Shown piece after piece: positions 1 to 9,534 of a stretch of 64,000 nucleotides of DNA. Every line of letters starts with the position of its first letter. Positions within the stretch are counted from its first letter, which is position 1. Source of the stretch: Actinotalea endophytica (lineage in GTDB: Bacteria; Actinomycetota; Actinomycetes; Actinomycetales; Cellulomonadaceae). The notes under the pieces are model-generated. The model did not search any database and was not told the DNA's origin. It was given only the letters and a program-made list of their open reading frames with translations. Location: NCBI RefSeq assembly GCF_025717005.1, contig NZ_JAOVZU010000004.1, forward strand, positions 1-64,000, in the 5' to 3' direction. The position numbers were made by a program, and so were the translations under genes.

Positions 1-116
1 CCACCCGCCGACGAAGACTCCTCCCCGCCACCACCCGACGAGCACGCAGCCAAACCCAACGACAGCGCCACCACAGCACCCGCCGCCACCACAGACCTAC
101 GACGAAGCAACCTCAT
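1..116 (-). CDS. Sugar ABC transporter binding lipoprotein, N-terminus (RhaS-like), cut by window edge
   Basis: Only the first 38 codons are inside the window. The start at 116 follows a strong GAGGAGG ribosome binding site 7 bases upstream. The peptide begins MRLLRRRSVVAAGAVVALSL and ends in a lipobox-like GLAACSS followed by a Gly/Ser/Glu-rich linker, so it is a type II signal peptide of an extracytoplasmic binding lipoprotein. It is the fourth gene of the ATPase-permease-permease unit to its right, with a 46-base gap, which matches the RhaT-P-Q-S order. Codon third positions are unusually rich in T (CTT, CGT, TCT, GGT, GCT) compared with its neighbours. The substrate, probably L-rhamnose, is inferred from gene order and nearby rhamnosidases only. 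Confidence 0.85.
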   Translation of the reverse strand, partial: MRLLRRRSVVAAGAVVALSLGLAACSSGGGGEESSSAG

Positions 117-162
117 TGTTCTTCCTCCTCGTTAGGACCCTCGTCCAGTACCAGCCGGGACC

Positions 163-1191
163 TCACGAACCCCGGTGTGTGACGCGTCCGAGCCACGCCA
201 GGAAGCTCGGCACGATGACGGTGACGACCAGCAGGAGCCCGGTCGCCACGTTGATGGCGTCGGACGACACGTCGGCGAGGCGCAGCGCGCTGCGCAGGGT
301 GCCGATCAGCAGCGCTCCGGCGATCACGCCGGGAAGCCCGCCCTTGCCACCGAAGATGGACACGCCGCCGACGAGCACGGCCGCCACCACGGACAGCTCG
401 AGGCCGGTCGCGTTGTCGCCCCGCGCGGTCGAGTAGTACAGCGTGAACCACACGCCCGCGAGCGCGGCGACGGTGCCGGTCGCGACGAACATCAGCATCT
501 TGACCCGGCCGGCGTCGATGCCCGAGAAGCGAGCCGCCTCGTCGTTCAGGCCGATCGCGTACACGGCGCGGCCCGTCGACGTGAAGTGCAGCAGCACGAT
601 GAAGAAGGCCGCGAGCAGCAGGAAGAGCCAGATGATCGTCGGCAGCGCCGTGCCCGCTCCGAACAGACGGTTCTGGACCAGGTCCTTCCAGGACTGCGGG
701 AAGCCGGTCACCGACTTGTCGCCGAGCGTCGCGACCGCGAGCCCGCGGTAGAGCGCGAGGGTACCGATCGTCACCGCGAGGGACGGCAGACCCACTCGCG
801 TCACGAGCACGCCGTTGAACAGCCCGCCCACGGCGCCGACCAGGACGGCGACGAGCGCAGCCACCCCGAACGGCAGCCCGGCGTCGAACAGCGACCCGAC
901 CACGACCGTGGACAGGCCGACCATGCTGCCGACCGACAGGTCGATCTCACCGGTGATGATCACGAGCGTCATCGGCAGCGCGATGAGCAGCACCGGGAAG
1001 ATGTCCTCGAGCAGGAAGTAGACGGTGTTCGCGGTGCCGAAGTTCGGCACGGCCACGGTCGCGATCAGCCAGGTCGCCGCGAGCAGGGCGACGATCGCGG
1101 CGTCGCGGCCGAGCAGGACCCGACGCAGGCGCGTCGCGGTGGGCGGTGCGGTGGGTGTGGTGCGGACGTCGGCGTCGACCGTGGTGCTCAT
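163..1191 (-). CDS. Sugar ABC transporter permease (RbsC/LsrD/RhaQ family)
   Basis: This 342-residue integral membrane protein has many hydrophobic helices. It carries the EIDLSVGS motif (about residues 80-90) conserved in the BPD_transp_2 family of ribose, rhamnose and AI-2 type importers, and the glycine-rich GGVSIFGGKGG loop near residue 280. It would form one half of a heterodimeric inner-membrane channel with the permease encoded immediately upstream; its start overlaps that gene's stop by one base (TGATG), so the two are translationally coupled. The unit has the gene order of both RhaTPQS and LsrACDB. Rhamnose is preferred because two alpha-L-rhamnosidases lie nearby, but AI-2 or another sugar is not excluded. 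Confidence 0.9.
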   Translation of the reverse strand: MSTTVDADVRTTPTAPPTATRLRRVLLGRDAAIVALLAATWLIATVAVPNFGTANTVYFLLEDIFPVLLIALPMTLVIITGEIDLSVGSMVGLSTVVVGSLFDAGLPFGVAALVAVLVGAVGGLFNGVLVTRVGLPSLAVTIGTLALYRGLAVATLGDKSVTGFPQSWKDLVQNRLFGAGTALPTIIWLFLLLAAFFIVLLHFTSTGRAVYAIGLNDEAARFSGIDAGRVKMLMFVATGTVAALAGVWFTLYYSTARGDNATGLELSVVAAVLVGGVSIFGGKGGLPGVIAGALLIGTLRSALRLADVSSDAINVATGLLLVVTVIVPSFLAWLGRVTHRGS

Positions 1192-2237
1192 CAGGCCACC
1201 CCCTCCAGCTGGCGCTCGCGTTCGGCGGCGAGGCGTCGGACGTTGCGGATCGCCAGGACCTTGTCGAGCACGATCGCCGCGATGATCAGCACGCCGACCA
1301 CGGCCTGCTGCCAGAAGTCCGGCACGCCCACGATCGGCAGCGCGCGAGCGATCGTGGTCAGCAGCACAGCACCGAGCGCGGCGCCCAGGACGGTGCCGCT
1401 GCCGCCGGCGATGGCGACACCACCGACCACGGCGCCGGCGACGGCCTGGAGCTCGAGCCCGGCACCGGCCTGCGAGTCGACCATGACGTAGCGCGCGGCG
1501 TACATCACACCGGCCAGCCCGGCGAGCGTGCCGGAGGACAGGAACGCGAAGAACACCCGGCGACGCACCCGCAGGCCGTAGAGGTCGGCCGCATCCTCGT
1601 CGGAGCCGATCGCGTAGAGCTCACGCCCGGAGCGGGTGGAGCCCATCACGTACGCGACCACGATCACGACGGCCAGCGCCACGAGCGTGAGGATCGGGAT
1701 GCCGAAGACGCTCGCCACGCCGAGCCGTTCGAACGAGTTCGGCACGTCGCTCGGGTTGATGTGTCCCGAGCCGACCCACGCGATGCCCATGCCCCGGTAG
1801 ATGTAGAGCGTGCCGAGCGTGATGACCAGGGCCGGGACCCGGGCGACGCTGACCAGCAGGCCGTTGATCGCGCCGAGCACGGACCCGAACGCGATCGCCA
1901 GCACGACGACCACCGGGATCGGCAGCGAGGGCCACAGCGTGAACATGTCGCCGGTGGCGTAGGCGGTGAGGCCGAGCACGGCGCTGACCGACAGGTCGAC
2001 GTTCTTCGAGATCAGGACGATGGCCTGGGCCACCGAGAGCACCACGAGCAGCGACGGGGTGAGCAGCAGGTTCCGGAAGCCGTCCGACCCGAAGGCGAAG
2101 CTGCGGTTGACGCTGGTCGCGAGCGCGACCACGACGACGATCGCGATCACGACGCTGGTCTCGCGGCGCTTGAGCAGGTCGGCCACGCGCGTGCCGAACG
2201 ACCTGCTCGGCACCCGGGTGGCCGTCGCGGCGCTCAT
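1191..2237 (-). CDS. Sugar ABC transporter permease (RbsC/LsrC/RhaP family)
   Basis: The protein has 348 residues with about ten predicted membrane segments and the family motif KNVDLSVSAVLGL. The start at 2237 was chosen over a longer reading because it overlaps the upstream ATPase stop by four bases (ATGA) and starts the recognisable protein (MSAATATRVP). It pairs with the following permease to form the translocation pore. The glycine-rich GGVAIAGGSGTVLG stretch near the C-terminus is typical of the family. It is the second gene of the putative rhamnose import operon, so expression should follow the promoter upstream of the ATPase gene. Confidence 0.9.
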   Translation of the reverse strand: MSAATATRVPSRSFGTRVADLLKRRETSVVIAIVVVVALATSVNRSFAFGSDGFRNLLLTPSLLVVLSVAQAIVLISKNVDLSVSAVLGLTAYATGDMFTLWPSLPIPVVVVLAIAFGSVLGAINGLLVSVARVPALVITLGTLYIYRGMGIAWVGSGHINPSDVPNSFERLGVASVFGIPILTLVALAVVIVVAYVMGSTRSGRELYAIGSDEDAADLYGLRVRRRVFFAFLSSGTLAGLAGVMYAARYVMVDSQAGAGLELQAVAGAVVGGVAIAGGSGTVLGAALGAVLLTTIARALPIVGVPDFWQQAVVGVLIIAAIVLDKVLAIRNVRRLAAERERQLEGVA

Positions 2238-3751
2238 GCCACCGCCTCGTGGCGGGTGGCAGCCATCATCACGGCCTCCTGGGTCGCCTCGGCGCGGTCC
2301 AGCCGCGCGGTGATCTCGCCCTCGCGCATCACCAGGACGCGGTCGCTCATGCCGAGCACCTCGGGCAGCTCCGAGCTGATCATCAGCACCGCGATGCCGC
2401 GTCCGGCGAGCTCGTCGAGCAGGCGGTGGACCTCGGACTTGGTGCCGACGTCGATCCCGCGGGTGGGCTCGTCGATGATCAGCAGGGTGGGGTCGGTGGC
2501 CAGCCACTTCGCGATGACGCTCTTCTGCTGGTTACCGCCCGACATCGTGCCGGCCTTGGAGTCCAGGTCGCCGGACTTCACCTGCAGGCGCTTGGCCCAC
2601 TCGGTCGCGGTCGTGTACTCGCGGGTCGTGGTGATCAGGCCGAACCGCTCCAGCGTGCGCCGCAGCACCAGCGTGAGGTTGCGGGCGAGCCCCATCTCGA
2701 CGATCAGGCCCTGACGCCGTCGGTCCTCGGGGACGAAGGCCATCCCGGCCGCGATGGACGCCGAGGTGTCGCCGACCGGCATCGTCTCGCCGCGGAAGCG
2801 CACCGTCCCGGCCGAGTACCGGTCCACGCCGAACACGGCCCGCGCGACCTCGCTGCGGCCAGCCCCGACCAGTCCGGCGAGCCCGACGATCTCCCCCGCG
2901 CGGACCTGGAACGACACGTCGTGGAAGCTGCCGGGGAGCGTGAGGCCCTCGACCTCGAGCATCACGTCGCCGACCGGGAGGCCCTCGGTCTTGGGGAACA
3001 GCTCGGAGATCTCGCGGCCGACCATGAGCCGCACGACCTCGGCCGGCGTGAGGTCCGCCGTGCGCCCGGTCGAGATGTACTCGCCGTCGCGCATCACGGT
3101 GATCGTGTCGCACAGGCTGAAGACCTCGTCGAGCCGGTGCGAGATGAACACCAGGGCGCGGCCCTCGTCGCGCAGCTGGCGGGCGATGGTGAACAGCCGC
3201 TCGACCTCGTGCCCGGACAGCGCCGCGGTGGGCTCGTCCATGATCAGCACCTTCGCGTCCAGCGAGATGGCCTTGGCGATCTCGATGACCTGCTGGTCCG
3301 CGATCGACAGGCCCATCGCCAGGCGGTCCGGGTCGATCGGCACGCCGAGCCGGTCGAAGAGCGCGACGGCCTCGGCCCGCATCCGCGCGTGGTCGACTCG
3401 CCGCAGCGAGGTCAGCGGCTGGCGCCCCATGAAGAGGTTCTCGGTGACCGAGAGGTCGGGGAACAGCGTCGGCTCCTGGTAGATGACCGCGATGCCTGCG
3501 TCCTTGGACTCCGCGGTGCTGCGGAAGTCGACGACGTCGCCGTCCAGCAGGACCTCGCCGGCGTCGCGGTGGTAGACGCCCGCCACGATCTTCACGAGCG
3601 TCGACTTGCCCGCCCCGTTCTCACCCAGCAGCGCGTGGATCGAGCCGGTCTCCAGCGTCAGGCTGCCATGGGCGAGCGCGACGACCGGTCCGAACACCTT
3701 GCGCACGTCGCGCAGCTGGAGCACGACCGAAGGGTCGTCGATCTCCGCCAT
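2234..3751 (-). CDS. Sugar ABC transporter ATP-binding protein (RbsA/RhaT family)
   Basis: The protein has 505 residues with two tandem nucleotide-binding domains, as in RbsA, AraG and RhaT. Domain 1 has Walker A GENGAGKST (residues 43-51) and Walker B VLIMDEPTAAL. Domain 2 has a degenerate P-loop (GLVGAGRSE), an intact signature SGGNQQK and Walker B LLIIDEPTRGID. It would energise import by the two downstream permeases. It is the first gene of the operon: a promoter-like TTGACC-N18-TACGGT and a LacI-type operator lie just upstream, and GAGGAGG precedes the start. Rhamnose specificity is inferred from operon order and neighbouring GH78 genes, not from this sequence. Confidence 0.93.
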   Translation of the reverse strand: MAEIDDPSVVLQLRDVRKVFGPVVALAHGSLTLETGSIHALLGENGAGKSTLVKIVAGVYHRDAGEVLLDGDVVDFRSTAESKDAGIAVIYQEPTLFPDLSVTENLFMGRQPLTSLRRVDHARMRAEAVALFDRLGVPIDPDRLAMGLSIADQQVIEIAKAISLDAKVLIMDEPTAALSGHEVERLFTIARQLRDEGRALVFISHRLDEVFSLCDTITVMRDGEYISTGRTADLTPAEVVRLMVGREISELFPKTEGLPVGDVMLEVEGLTLPGSFHDVSFQVRAGEIVGLAGLVGAGRSEVARAVFGVDRYSAGTVRFRGETMPVGDTSASIAAGMAFVPEDRRRQGLIVEMGLARNLTLVLRRTLERFGLITTTREYTTATEWAKRLQVKSGDLDSKAGTMSGGNQQKSVIAKWLATDPTLLIIDEPTRGIDVGTKSEVHRLLDELAGRGIAVLMISSELPEVLGMSDRVLVMREGEITARLDRAEATQEAVMMAATRHEAVA

Positions 3752-3774
3752 CCGTCCTCCTCGTCGAGGGCGAT

Positions 3775-3825
3775 GAATCGTTCCAAACTTCGATCACCGT
3801 AGGCCACCGGAGAACTCCGGGTCAA
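3775..3825 (-). promoter_or_regulatory. Promoter and LacI-type operator of the rhamnose-type ABC operon
   Basis: Read on the minus strand, TTGACC (3820-3825) and TACGGT (3796-3801) are separated by 18 bases. GAACGATTC (3775-3783) follows about 12 bases after the -10 element, where a repressor would block initiation. The core fits the GAA-N-CG-N-TTC pattern seen at four other places in this window. This is pattern reading without experimental support. Confidence 0.5.
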
Positions 3826-3990
3826 GGCCCACGGCAGCACGTCAGGACAACGAAATGGTCACGATGTGAGCGTTCCCATCGCGACGCACGACACGGCGCC
3901 GGGCGCCCCGTCCGGGGTCCGGGCCGACCGGTCGACGGGCACGCCGACCGCCGGGGAGCTGGGGTACGCCGACCGCCGGGGAGCACGGGC

Positions 3991-4024
3991 CTCCCGGCCG
4001 GGGCGTCACGCGCCCGGCCGGGAG
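3991..4024 (-). terminator. Hairpin downstream of the E1 gene
   Basis: A perfect 12-bp inverted repeat (CTCCCGGCCGGG, loop of 10, CCCGGCCGGGAG) sits 7 bases past the E1 stop codon. There is no T-tract, which is common for actinobacterial terminators. Confidence 0.6.
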
Positions 4025-4031
4025 CCGTCGA

Positions 4032-6485
4032 TCAGACGCCCAGCCGGTTCCGGCGGGCCAGCTCGGCCGCGTTCGCCGCACCGGTCGGCGTGTACCCGGC
4101 CAACGGCAGGATCTGCTGGTGGACGGCGTCCAGCAGCCAGTCGACCTGCGGGAAGAACATCGCCTCGAGCTCGGGCGCCGGCGTGATCCAGTTCCGCGAG
4201 CCCACCACCACCGGCGGTGCGTCCAGGTCGTCGAAGCACAGCTGGGTGAGCGTGGACGCCACGGTCTGCATGAGGTTGCCGCGCTCCACCGCCTCCGAGA
4301 CCAGGAGCACCTTGCCGGTCTTCGCGACCGACGCGGCCAGCGGCGCGTAGTCCAGCGGCGTGGCCGAGCGCAGGTCGATCACCTCGGCGGACAGGCCGTG
4401 CTTCTCGGCCAGCACGTCGGCCGCGGACAGCGCCGTGTAGAGCGACGGGCCCAGGGTGACGATGGTCAGGTCGGTCCCGGACCGCTTGACCGAGGGCTGG
4501 CCGATCTCGACCTCGTAGTAGCCCTCGGGCACGCCGCCCTCGGCGAACATCTCCCCCATGTCGTAGAGCTTCTGGCTCTCGAAGAAGATCACCGGGTCCG
4601 TGCCGGCCAGGGCCGCGTTCATCAGACCCTTGGCGTCGTACGGCGTGACCGGGTACACGACCTTGAGTCCCGGGATGTGCGCCGCGAGCGCGGTGAGGTC
4701 CTGGGAGTGCTGGGCACCGTACTTCGAACCCACCGAGATCCGCAGCACCACCGGCATCGTGATCGCGCCGGCCGACATCGCCTGCCACTTGCTGAGCTGG
4801 TTCAGGATCTCGTCGCCCGCACGCCCCATGAAGTCCGCGTACATCAGCTCGACGACCGCGCGGCCACCCTCCATGCCGTAGCCCACCGCGGCACCCACGA
4901 TCGCTGCCTCGGCGATCGGCGAGTTGAACAGCCGGTGGTACGGCAGGGCCTCGGTCAGACCGCGGTACACGGCGAACGCGCCGCCCCAGTCCCGGTTCTC
5001 CTCACCGAACGCGACCATGGTCGGGTCGATCGAGTACCGGTGCAGCATCGCCTCGAAGATGCCGTCCCGGATGTTGTACGCCTTCATCTTCGGGACGGGC
5101 TTGCCGTCCTTGACACCGACCCGCTCCTTGCCCGCGATCTGCTTGACCCGCGGGTTGTCGGCGAGGTCGATCTCCGGCTCGCGGTCGTCGAGCTTCTCGG
5201 CCTTGGTGTTGGAGAACATCACCTGCTCGACCAGCGGGGAGTCGATGCCGATCCGCGGGCTCTTCTCCAGGTCGGTCGCGAGCGCGAAGGCGTCGAACAC
5301 CTGGTCCTGGATCTGCTCGCGCACCTGGTCCAGCTGCTCCTGGGTGGCGATGCCACCCTTGACCAGGCGGGCGCCGAAGGCCGGGATCGCGTCGGCCTCG
5401 CGCCACTCGTCCAGCTCTTCGGAGGTGCGGTAGCTGGACGCGTCCGACGGGGAGTGGCCGGAGAACCGGTACGTGATGGTGTCCAGCAGCACCGGGCCGC
5501 GGCCCTCGGCGAGCACCTGCTTCTTGCGCGTGAAGGCGTCGATGACCGCCAGCGGGTCGTAGCCGTTGACCCGCTCGGAGTGCATCTGCTCGGGGTTCAC
5601 CCCGGCGCCGATCCGGGCGATGAGCTCCTGGCCCATCGTCTCGCCGCGCGGCTGGCCACCCATCCCGTAGAAGTTGTTCATCACGTTGACGATCAGCGGC
5701 AGACCGCCGCCGAGCGCCTGGTCCCACAGCGTGCGGTACTGGTCCATCGCGGCGAAGTTGATGCCCTCCCACACCGGGCCACAGGCCATCGACGCGTCGC
5801 CGATGTTCGCCACCACGACACCCGGCTTGCGGTTGACCCGCTTGAACAGCGCGGCGCCGGGCGCGACCGAGCCGGAGCCGCCCACGATCGCGTTGTTCGG
5901 GTAGATGCCGAACGGCGTGAAGAACGCGTGCATCGAGCCGCCGAGGCCCCGGTTGAAACCGGTGTCCCGCGCGAAGATCTCCGCGTAGGCGCCGTAGAGG
6001 AAGAACCGCTCGGCGAGCTCACGCACCGAGCCGGAGAACTCCTCGGCGACCGGAGCCAGCACGGCGCCGCCGGCGTAGCCGGTCATGATCTGCTCGAGCG
6101 TCGCGTCGTCCAGCGCGCGGATCGCGGAGAACGCCTTGGCCAGGATCTCGCCGTGGCTACGGTGCGAACCGAAGATGTGGTCGTCCGGGGTGAGGGCGTG
6201 CGCCATGCCGACCGCCGAGGACTCCTGCCCCATCGACAGGTGGGCGGGGCCGGCGTGGTTGTACGCGAGGTCGCGGTAGGAGCCCTTGACCTTGATCTCG
6301 TTGAGGATGGTCTCGAACTCGCGGACCGCCCACATGTCCCGCCAGATGCCGAGGAGGGTCTCCGCGGAGAAGTCCTCCAGCGACCTCGTCGCACCCTTCG
6401 GGAAGGCGTTGACCGGGATGTCGGTGAACGTGATCCGGTCGGTGTGCAGCACGTCCGCCGGGTGGATCTGCAATGACTTGGGCAT
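4032..6485 (-). CDS. 2-oxoacid dehydrogenase E1 component, fused alpha and beta subunits
   Basis: The protein has 817 residues. The N-terminal half (about 40-400) is an E1-alpha thiamine diphosphate domain with a GDAS...N type cofactor motif near residue 225 and HRSHGE. The C-terminal half (about 470-800) is a transketolase-like E1-beta domain, including [10 protein letters not shown] and the [10 protein letters not shown] region. It would decarboxylate a 2-oxoacid and reductively acylate the lipoyl group of E2. E1-alpha and E1-beta are normally separate proteins, so this is a fusion. It is the last gene of E2-E3-E1, 29 bases after the E3 gene. The substrate (pyruvate, a branched-chain oxoacid, or acetoin by an acetoin-cleaving enzyme) cannot be read from the sequence; SorC-type control of the operon suggests a carbohydrate-derived oxoacid. 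Confidence 0.88.
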   Translation of the reverse strand: MPKSLQIHPADVLHTDRITFTDIPVNAFPKGATRSLEDFSAETLLGIWRDMWAVREFETILNEIKVKGSYRDLAYNHAGPAHLSMGQESSAVGMAHALTPDDHIFGSHRSHGEILAKAFSAIRALDDATLEQIMTGYAGGAVLAPVAEEFSGSVRELAERFFLYGAYAEIFARDTGFNRGLGGSMHAFFTPFGIYPNNAIVGGSGSVAPGAALFKRVNRKPGVVVANIGDASMACGPVWEGINFAAMDQYRTLWDQALGGGLPLIVNVMNNFYGMGGQPRGETMGQELIARIGAGVNPEQMHSERVNGYDPLAVIDAFTRKKQVLAEGRGPVLLDTITYRFSGHSPSDASSYRTSEELDEWREADAIPAFGARLVKGGIATQEQLDQVREQIQDQVFDAFALATDLEKSPRIGIDSPLVEQVMFSNTKAEKLDDREPEIDLADNPRVKQIAGKERVGVKDGKPVPKMKAYNIRDGIFEAMLHRYSIDPTMVAFGEENRDWGGAFAVYRGLTEALPYHRLFNSPIAEAAIVGAAVGYGMEGGRAVVELMYADFMGRAGDEILNQLSKWQAMSAGAITMPVVLRISVGSKYGAQHSQDLTALAAHIPGLKVVYPVTPYDAKGLMNAALAGTDPVIFFESQKLYDMGEMFAEGGVPEGYYEVEIGQPSVKRSGTDLTIVTLGPSLYTALSAADVLAEKHGLSAEVIDLRSATPLDYAPLAASVAKTGKVLLVSEAVERGNLMQTVASTLTQLCFDDLDAPPVVVGSRNWITPAPELEAMFFPQVDWLLDAVHQQILPLAGYTPTGAANAAELARRNRLGV

Positions 6486-6514
6486 CGTCGGCTCTCTCGG
6501 TTGCTCTCTCGCTG

Positions 6515-7873
6515 TCAGACGTGCGCGACCCGGACGAGGGCCTCACGCAGGACTTCGGACACGGTCGGGTGCGGGAAGACGACCTCCATCGCCGCCTCGG
6601 CGGTGAGCTCGGTCTCGATCATCGCGGCGGCCGCCACGATGAACTCGCTGGACACGTCGCCCAGCACGTGCGCGCCGAGCAGCCGCCCGTACCGCGCGTC
6701 GACGAGCACCTTGGCGAACCCGCTGCCGTGCTCGTTCTCGATCAGGAAGCGGCCCGACACCCCGGCGGGGACCTGCGCCTTGCGGTACGCGACCCCGGCC
6801 TGCTTGAGCTGGGCCTCGGTCGGGCCGACCCAGGACGCCTCGGGCGAGGTGTAGATCACCCCGGGCATCGCGTCGTAGCGCATCCGGTCGGGGCGACCGG
6901 CGATCGTGTTGACCGCGACGATGCCCTCGCGCGTGGCGACGTGCGCGAGCATCATCCGGCCGTTGGCGTCGCCGATCGCCCAGATGCCCGGCACGTTGGT
7001 GCGGCCCTCGGGCGTCGTCACGACGCCCCGCCGAACCTCGACGCCGAGCTCCTCGAGGCCGAGGCCCGCCACCGCCGGCACGCGGCCGGCGGCGTTCATC
7101 ACGCGCTCCGCCACGACGACCTGCTCGGTGCCCTTGGCGTCGGTGAACCGCACGCCGTCCGGCCCGACCTCGGTGACCTTGGCACTGAGGTGGAACGTGA
7201 TCCCTGCGCTCTGCAGGGCCTTGAGCAGCCGGCGCGACACGTCGTCGTCGGCACCGGCGCCGATGCTCGGGAGCATCTCCAGGACGGTGACCTGGACACC
7301 GACGTCGTTGAAGAACGAGGCGAACTCCAGGCCGATCACCCCGCCGCCGATGATCGCGACGCTGGCCGGCAGCTCGGGCAGGTCGAAGACCGAGTCCGAG
7401 TCGAGCACGGCGGGCGAGTCGAGACCGGGGATCGGCGGCTTGGCGACCTTCGAGCCCGTGGCGATCATGACGTTCGCCGCCTGGAGCCGCTCGGTACCCT
7501 CGCCGGTGCGCACCTCGACGGTGTCCCGGGCGACGAGCCGGCCCTCGCCCTGGACCACCTGGACCTTGTTGGCGTCCATCAGCTGACCGACGCCGTTCAC
7601 CAGGGTGTCGACGATCCGGTTCTTGCGGGCCACGAGCGTGGGCTGGTCCACCGTGGGCGTGCCGACCTGCACACCGTAGGCCGCGCCCTCGCGCGCGTCC
7701 CGGACCAGCTTGGCCGTGTGCAGGAACGTCTTCGCGGGGATGCAGCCCACGTTGAGGCACGTCCCGCCGAGCCGCTTCTTCTCCACCAGCGCGACGCTCA
7801 TGCCGAGCTTGCCGGCGTGCGCGGCGGCCTCGTACCCGCCCGGGCCGCCGCCCACCACGATCAGATCGAACAC
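6515..7873 (-). CDS. lpdA: Dihydrolipoyl dehydrogenase (E3)
   Basis: The protein has 452 residues and is a flavoprotein disulfide reductase. It has the FAD motif [12 protein letters not shown] at the N-terminus, the redox pair Cys39/Cys44 in [13 protein letters not shown], an NAD-binding [13 protein letters not shown] segment in the middle and the C-terminal catalytic HPTVSEV (His about 435). It re-oxidises the dihydrolipoyl group of E2 and makes NADH. The GTG start at 7873 overlaps the E2 gene end by 13 bases, so the two are coupled. The motifs are all intact and the length is normal for the family. Confidence 0.95.
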   Translation of the reverse strand: MFDLIVVGGGPGGYEAAAHAGKLGMSVALVEKKRLGGTCLNVGCIPAKTFLHTAKLVRDAREGAAYGVQVGTPTVDQPTLVARKNRIVDTLVNGVGQLMDANKVQVVQGEGRLVARDTVEVRTGEGTERLQAANVMIATGSKVAKPPIPGLDSPAVLDSDSVFDLPELPASVAIIGGGVIGLEFASFFNDVGVQVTVLEMLPSIGAGADDDVSRRLLKALQSAGITFHLSAKVTEVGPDGVRFTDAKGTEQVVVAERVMNAAGRVPAVAGLGLEELGVEVRRGVVTTPEGRTNVPGIWAIGDANGRMMLAHVATREGIVAVNTIAGRPDRMRYDAMPGVIYTSPEASWVGPTEAQLKQAGVAYRKAQVPAGVSGRFLIENEHGSGFAKVLVDARYGRLLGAHVLGDVSSEFIVAAAAMIETELTAEAAMEVVFPHPTVSEVLREALVRVAHV

Positions 7874-9264
7874 GACGTCTCCGCACTCTCGAGGATCCGG
7901 GTGAGCACCTGCAGGAACCGGGCGCCGGGCGCGCCGTCGATCAGCTGGTGGTCGAGCGTGAGCGACAGCGAGATCCGGTCGGCGAACTCGACGTTGCCGT
8001 CGGCGTTGCGCACCGCGCGGAGCGTGATCGCGCCCACGCCGAGGATCCCGACCTGTGGCGGGTTGAGCACGGGCGTGAACCCCTCGATCCCCAGGTTGCC
8101 GAGGTTCGAGATCGTGAACGTGCCGCCCGTCATGTCGTCGGGGTTCAGCGTGCCTGCCTGGGCCTGGGCGGCGAGCTCCTTGCCGCGCGCCGACAGGCCG
8201 ATCAGCGAGAGGTTCTGCGCCCCGCGGATCACCGGCACGACCAGCCCCCGGTCGGTGTCGGCGGCGAAGCCCAGGTCGATCTCGGCGTGGGTCTGCACCT
8301 CACCGTCGAGCAACCAGGAGTTCACCACCGGCATCTCGCGCAGCGCCTTGACCGTGCACGCGCCGACGATGTCGTTGATCGTGATGCCCGCCGTGCTCGG
8401 GTCCTTCTTGAGCGTCCGGCGCAGGGCGAGGATGCTGCGCGCGTCCGCCGACGCGTGCAGGGTGTACTGCGCGGTGCTCGCCAGCGAGTCGCGCAGGTTC
8501 GCGGCGATCCGCTTGCGCATCGTCGACATCCTCTGGACCGAGGCGCCGGGCGCGGCCGGGGCCGGGACAGCGCCGCCGGTCGGCGCAGCCGTCGCGGGGG
8601 CCGCGCCGGGCGCCACCAGGTCGCCGGCCCGCACTGCTCCGCCCACGCCGGTGCCGGTGGCCGGAGCCACCAGACCCTCGGCGGCAGCCTGCGCCTGAGC
8701 GGCCGACGTCAGCTTGGGACCGGACTCCCACCGGTCACGTGCGTCGGCCTCGAGCACCCGCCCCTCGGGGCCGCTGCCCGGGGCTCCGGCGGTCTCCATG
8801 CCGTGCTCGCGGGCGAAGCGTCGGGCGCGCGGGCTCCACGGGGCGCCGGAGTCCTCGACCGGGACCGCGGCGGGCGCCGGCGCCCCGGCCGGGGCCGCTG
8901 CGGGCGCCGCAGCCGCCGGAGCCGCGGCCGGAGCCGCCACGGGCGCAGCGGGGCTCGACTCGGCGGGCGCGCTCGGCGCCGCCGCTCCACCCTCGCCGCC
9001 GGGCCGGTACGGCTCCGGGTCCTCCCCCGGGTCGCCCAGCACGCACAGCGTGGTGAAGACGGGCACCAGGTCACCCTCGGTGAAGAACGTCGCCAGCAGC
9101 GTGCCGGCCTGGGGCGCGGTCACCTCGAACGTCGCCTTGTCGGTCTCGACCTCGGCGAGCACGTCGCCCTCGGCGACCGCGTCACCTGGGCTCTTGAACC
9201 ACGCCGAGATGATGCACTCCTCGACCGTGTTGCCGAGCTTCGGCAGCTCCACGGGTACGGCCAT
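7861..9264 (-). CDS. 2-oxoacid dehydrogenase dihydrolipoyl acyltransferase (E2)
   Basis: The protein has 467 residues. An N-terminal lipoyl domain (residues 1-80) has the ETDKA motif with the lipoylated lysine near 43. A long Ala/Pro-rich hinge follows (about 85-135), then a peripheral-subunit-binding domain (about 138-175, WSPRARRFAREHG) and a C-terminal acyltransferase domain with the active-site DHQLIDG (about 438-444). A second Ala/Pro linker lies near 185-240. It is the core of the complex and passes the acyl group from E1 to CoA. It is the first gene of the operon, preceded by GGAGGG, with its promoter and an inverted-repeat operator about 130-190 bases upstream. There is a single lipoyl domain; acyl specificity is not determinable. 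Confidence 0.93.
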   Translation of the reverse strand: MAVPVELPKLGNTVEECIISAWFKSPGDAVAEGDVLAEVETDKATFEVTAPQAGTLLATFFTEGDLVPVFTTLCVLGDPGEDPEPYRPGGEGGAAAPSAPAESSPAAPVAAPAAAPAAAAPAAAPAGAPAPAAVPVEDSGAPWSPRARRFAREHGMETAGAPGSGPEGRVLEADARDRWESGPKLTSAAQAQAAAEGLVAPATGTGVGGAVRAGDLVAPGAAPATAAPTGGAVPAPAAPGASVQRMSTMRKRIAANLRDSLASTAQYTLHASADARSILALRRTLKKDPSTAGITINDIVGACTVKALREMPVVNSWLLDGEVQTHAEIDLGFAADTDRGLVVPVIRGAQNLSLIGLSARGKELAAQAQAGTLNPDDMTGGTFTISNLGNLGIEGFTPVLNPPQVGILGVGAITLRAVRNADGNVEFADRISLSLTLDHQLIDGAPGARFLQVLTRILESAETSCSI

Positions 9265-9390
9265 CGGTCAGCATCCCTCCGCCTCGTCGCCGAGCAGCGC
9301 CTGCTCGGCGTCCACGTTTCCGGATCTCGCTGCGCCCACCTCGGCCACCTCGCCGAGAGGACTGGAGCAGGCACTCCGCGATCCATTGTC

Positions 9391-9453
9391 GCTCGGATGA
9401 GCGCTATGCCCTCATCTGAGCAAAAGTCTGCTGTGCCGGTTCCGACGTGTCAA
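9391..9453 (-). promoter_or_regulatory. E2-E3-E1 promoter with 11-bp inverted-repeat operator
   Basis: Read on the minus strand, TTGACA (9448-9453) and CAGACT (9425-9430) are 17 bases apart. Immediately downstream lies an inverted repeat with arms of 11 (9391-9401 and 9411-9421), matching at 10 of 11 positions and separated by 9 bases, covering the likely transcription start. It is a good candidate site for the SorC regulator encoded just upstream. Confidence 0.55.
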
Positions 9454-9534
9454 GGGACGACACGAGCAGAACGGCTGGTCACTCGTCAGGTGCACCGGGT
9501 GCGTGCCGCCCGGCCGGTGCGATGGTCGGTGCGC

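Larger units (their letters stand above)
3752..4031. other. 280-base intergenic region with 19-bp direct repeat
   Basis: No gene is visible here. Besides the promoter at 3775-3825 and the hairpin at 3991-4024, it contains two identical 19-base copies of ACGCCGACCGCCGGGGAGC (3941-3959 and 3966-3984), spaced 25 bases start to start. Their role is unknown. Confidence 0.7.

Noticed and set aside
1146-2714. Long open frame on the plus strand across the permease genes
   Set aside because: Low-complexity Arg/Asp/His composition; it is a shadow of two well-supported minus-strand genes.
163-3751. AI-2 (Lsr) uptake system
   Set aside because: The gene order fits LsrACDB, but no LsrK, LsrR, LsrF or LsrG is visible, and rhamnosidases nearby favour the homologous rhamnose importer.
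4119-6476. Very long open frame on the plus strand opposite the E1 gene
   Set aside because: It is rich in Arg, Gly, His and Asp with no domain pattern. Such frames are usual opposite coding DNA at this GC content, and the minus strand encodes a complete E1.
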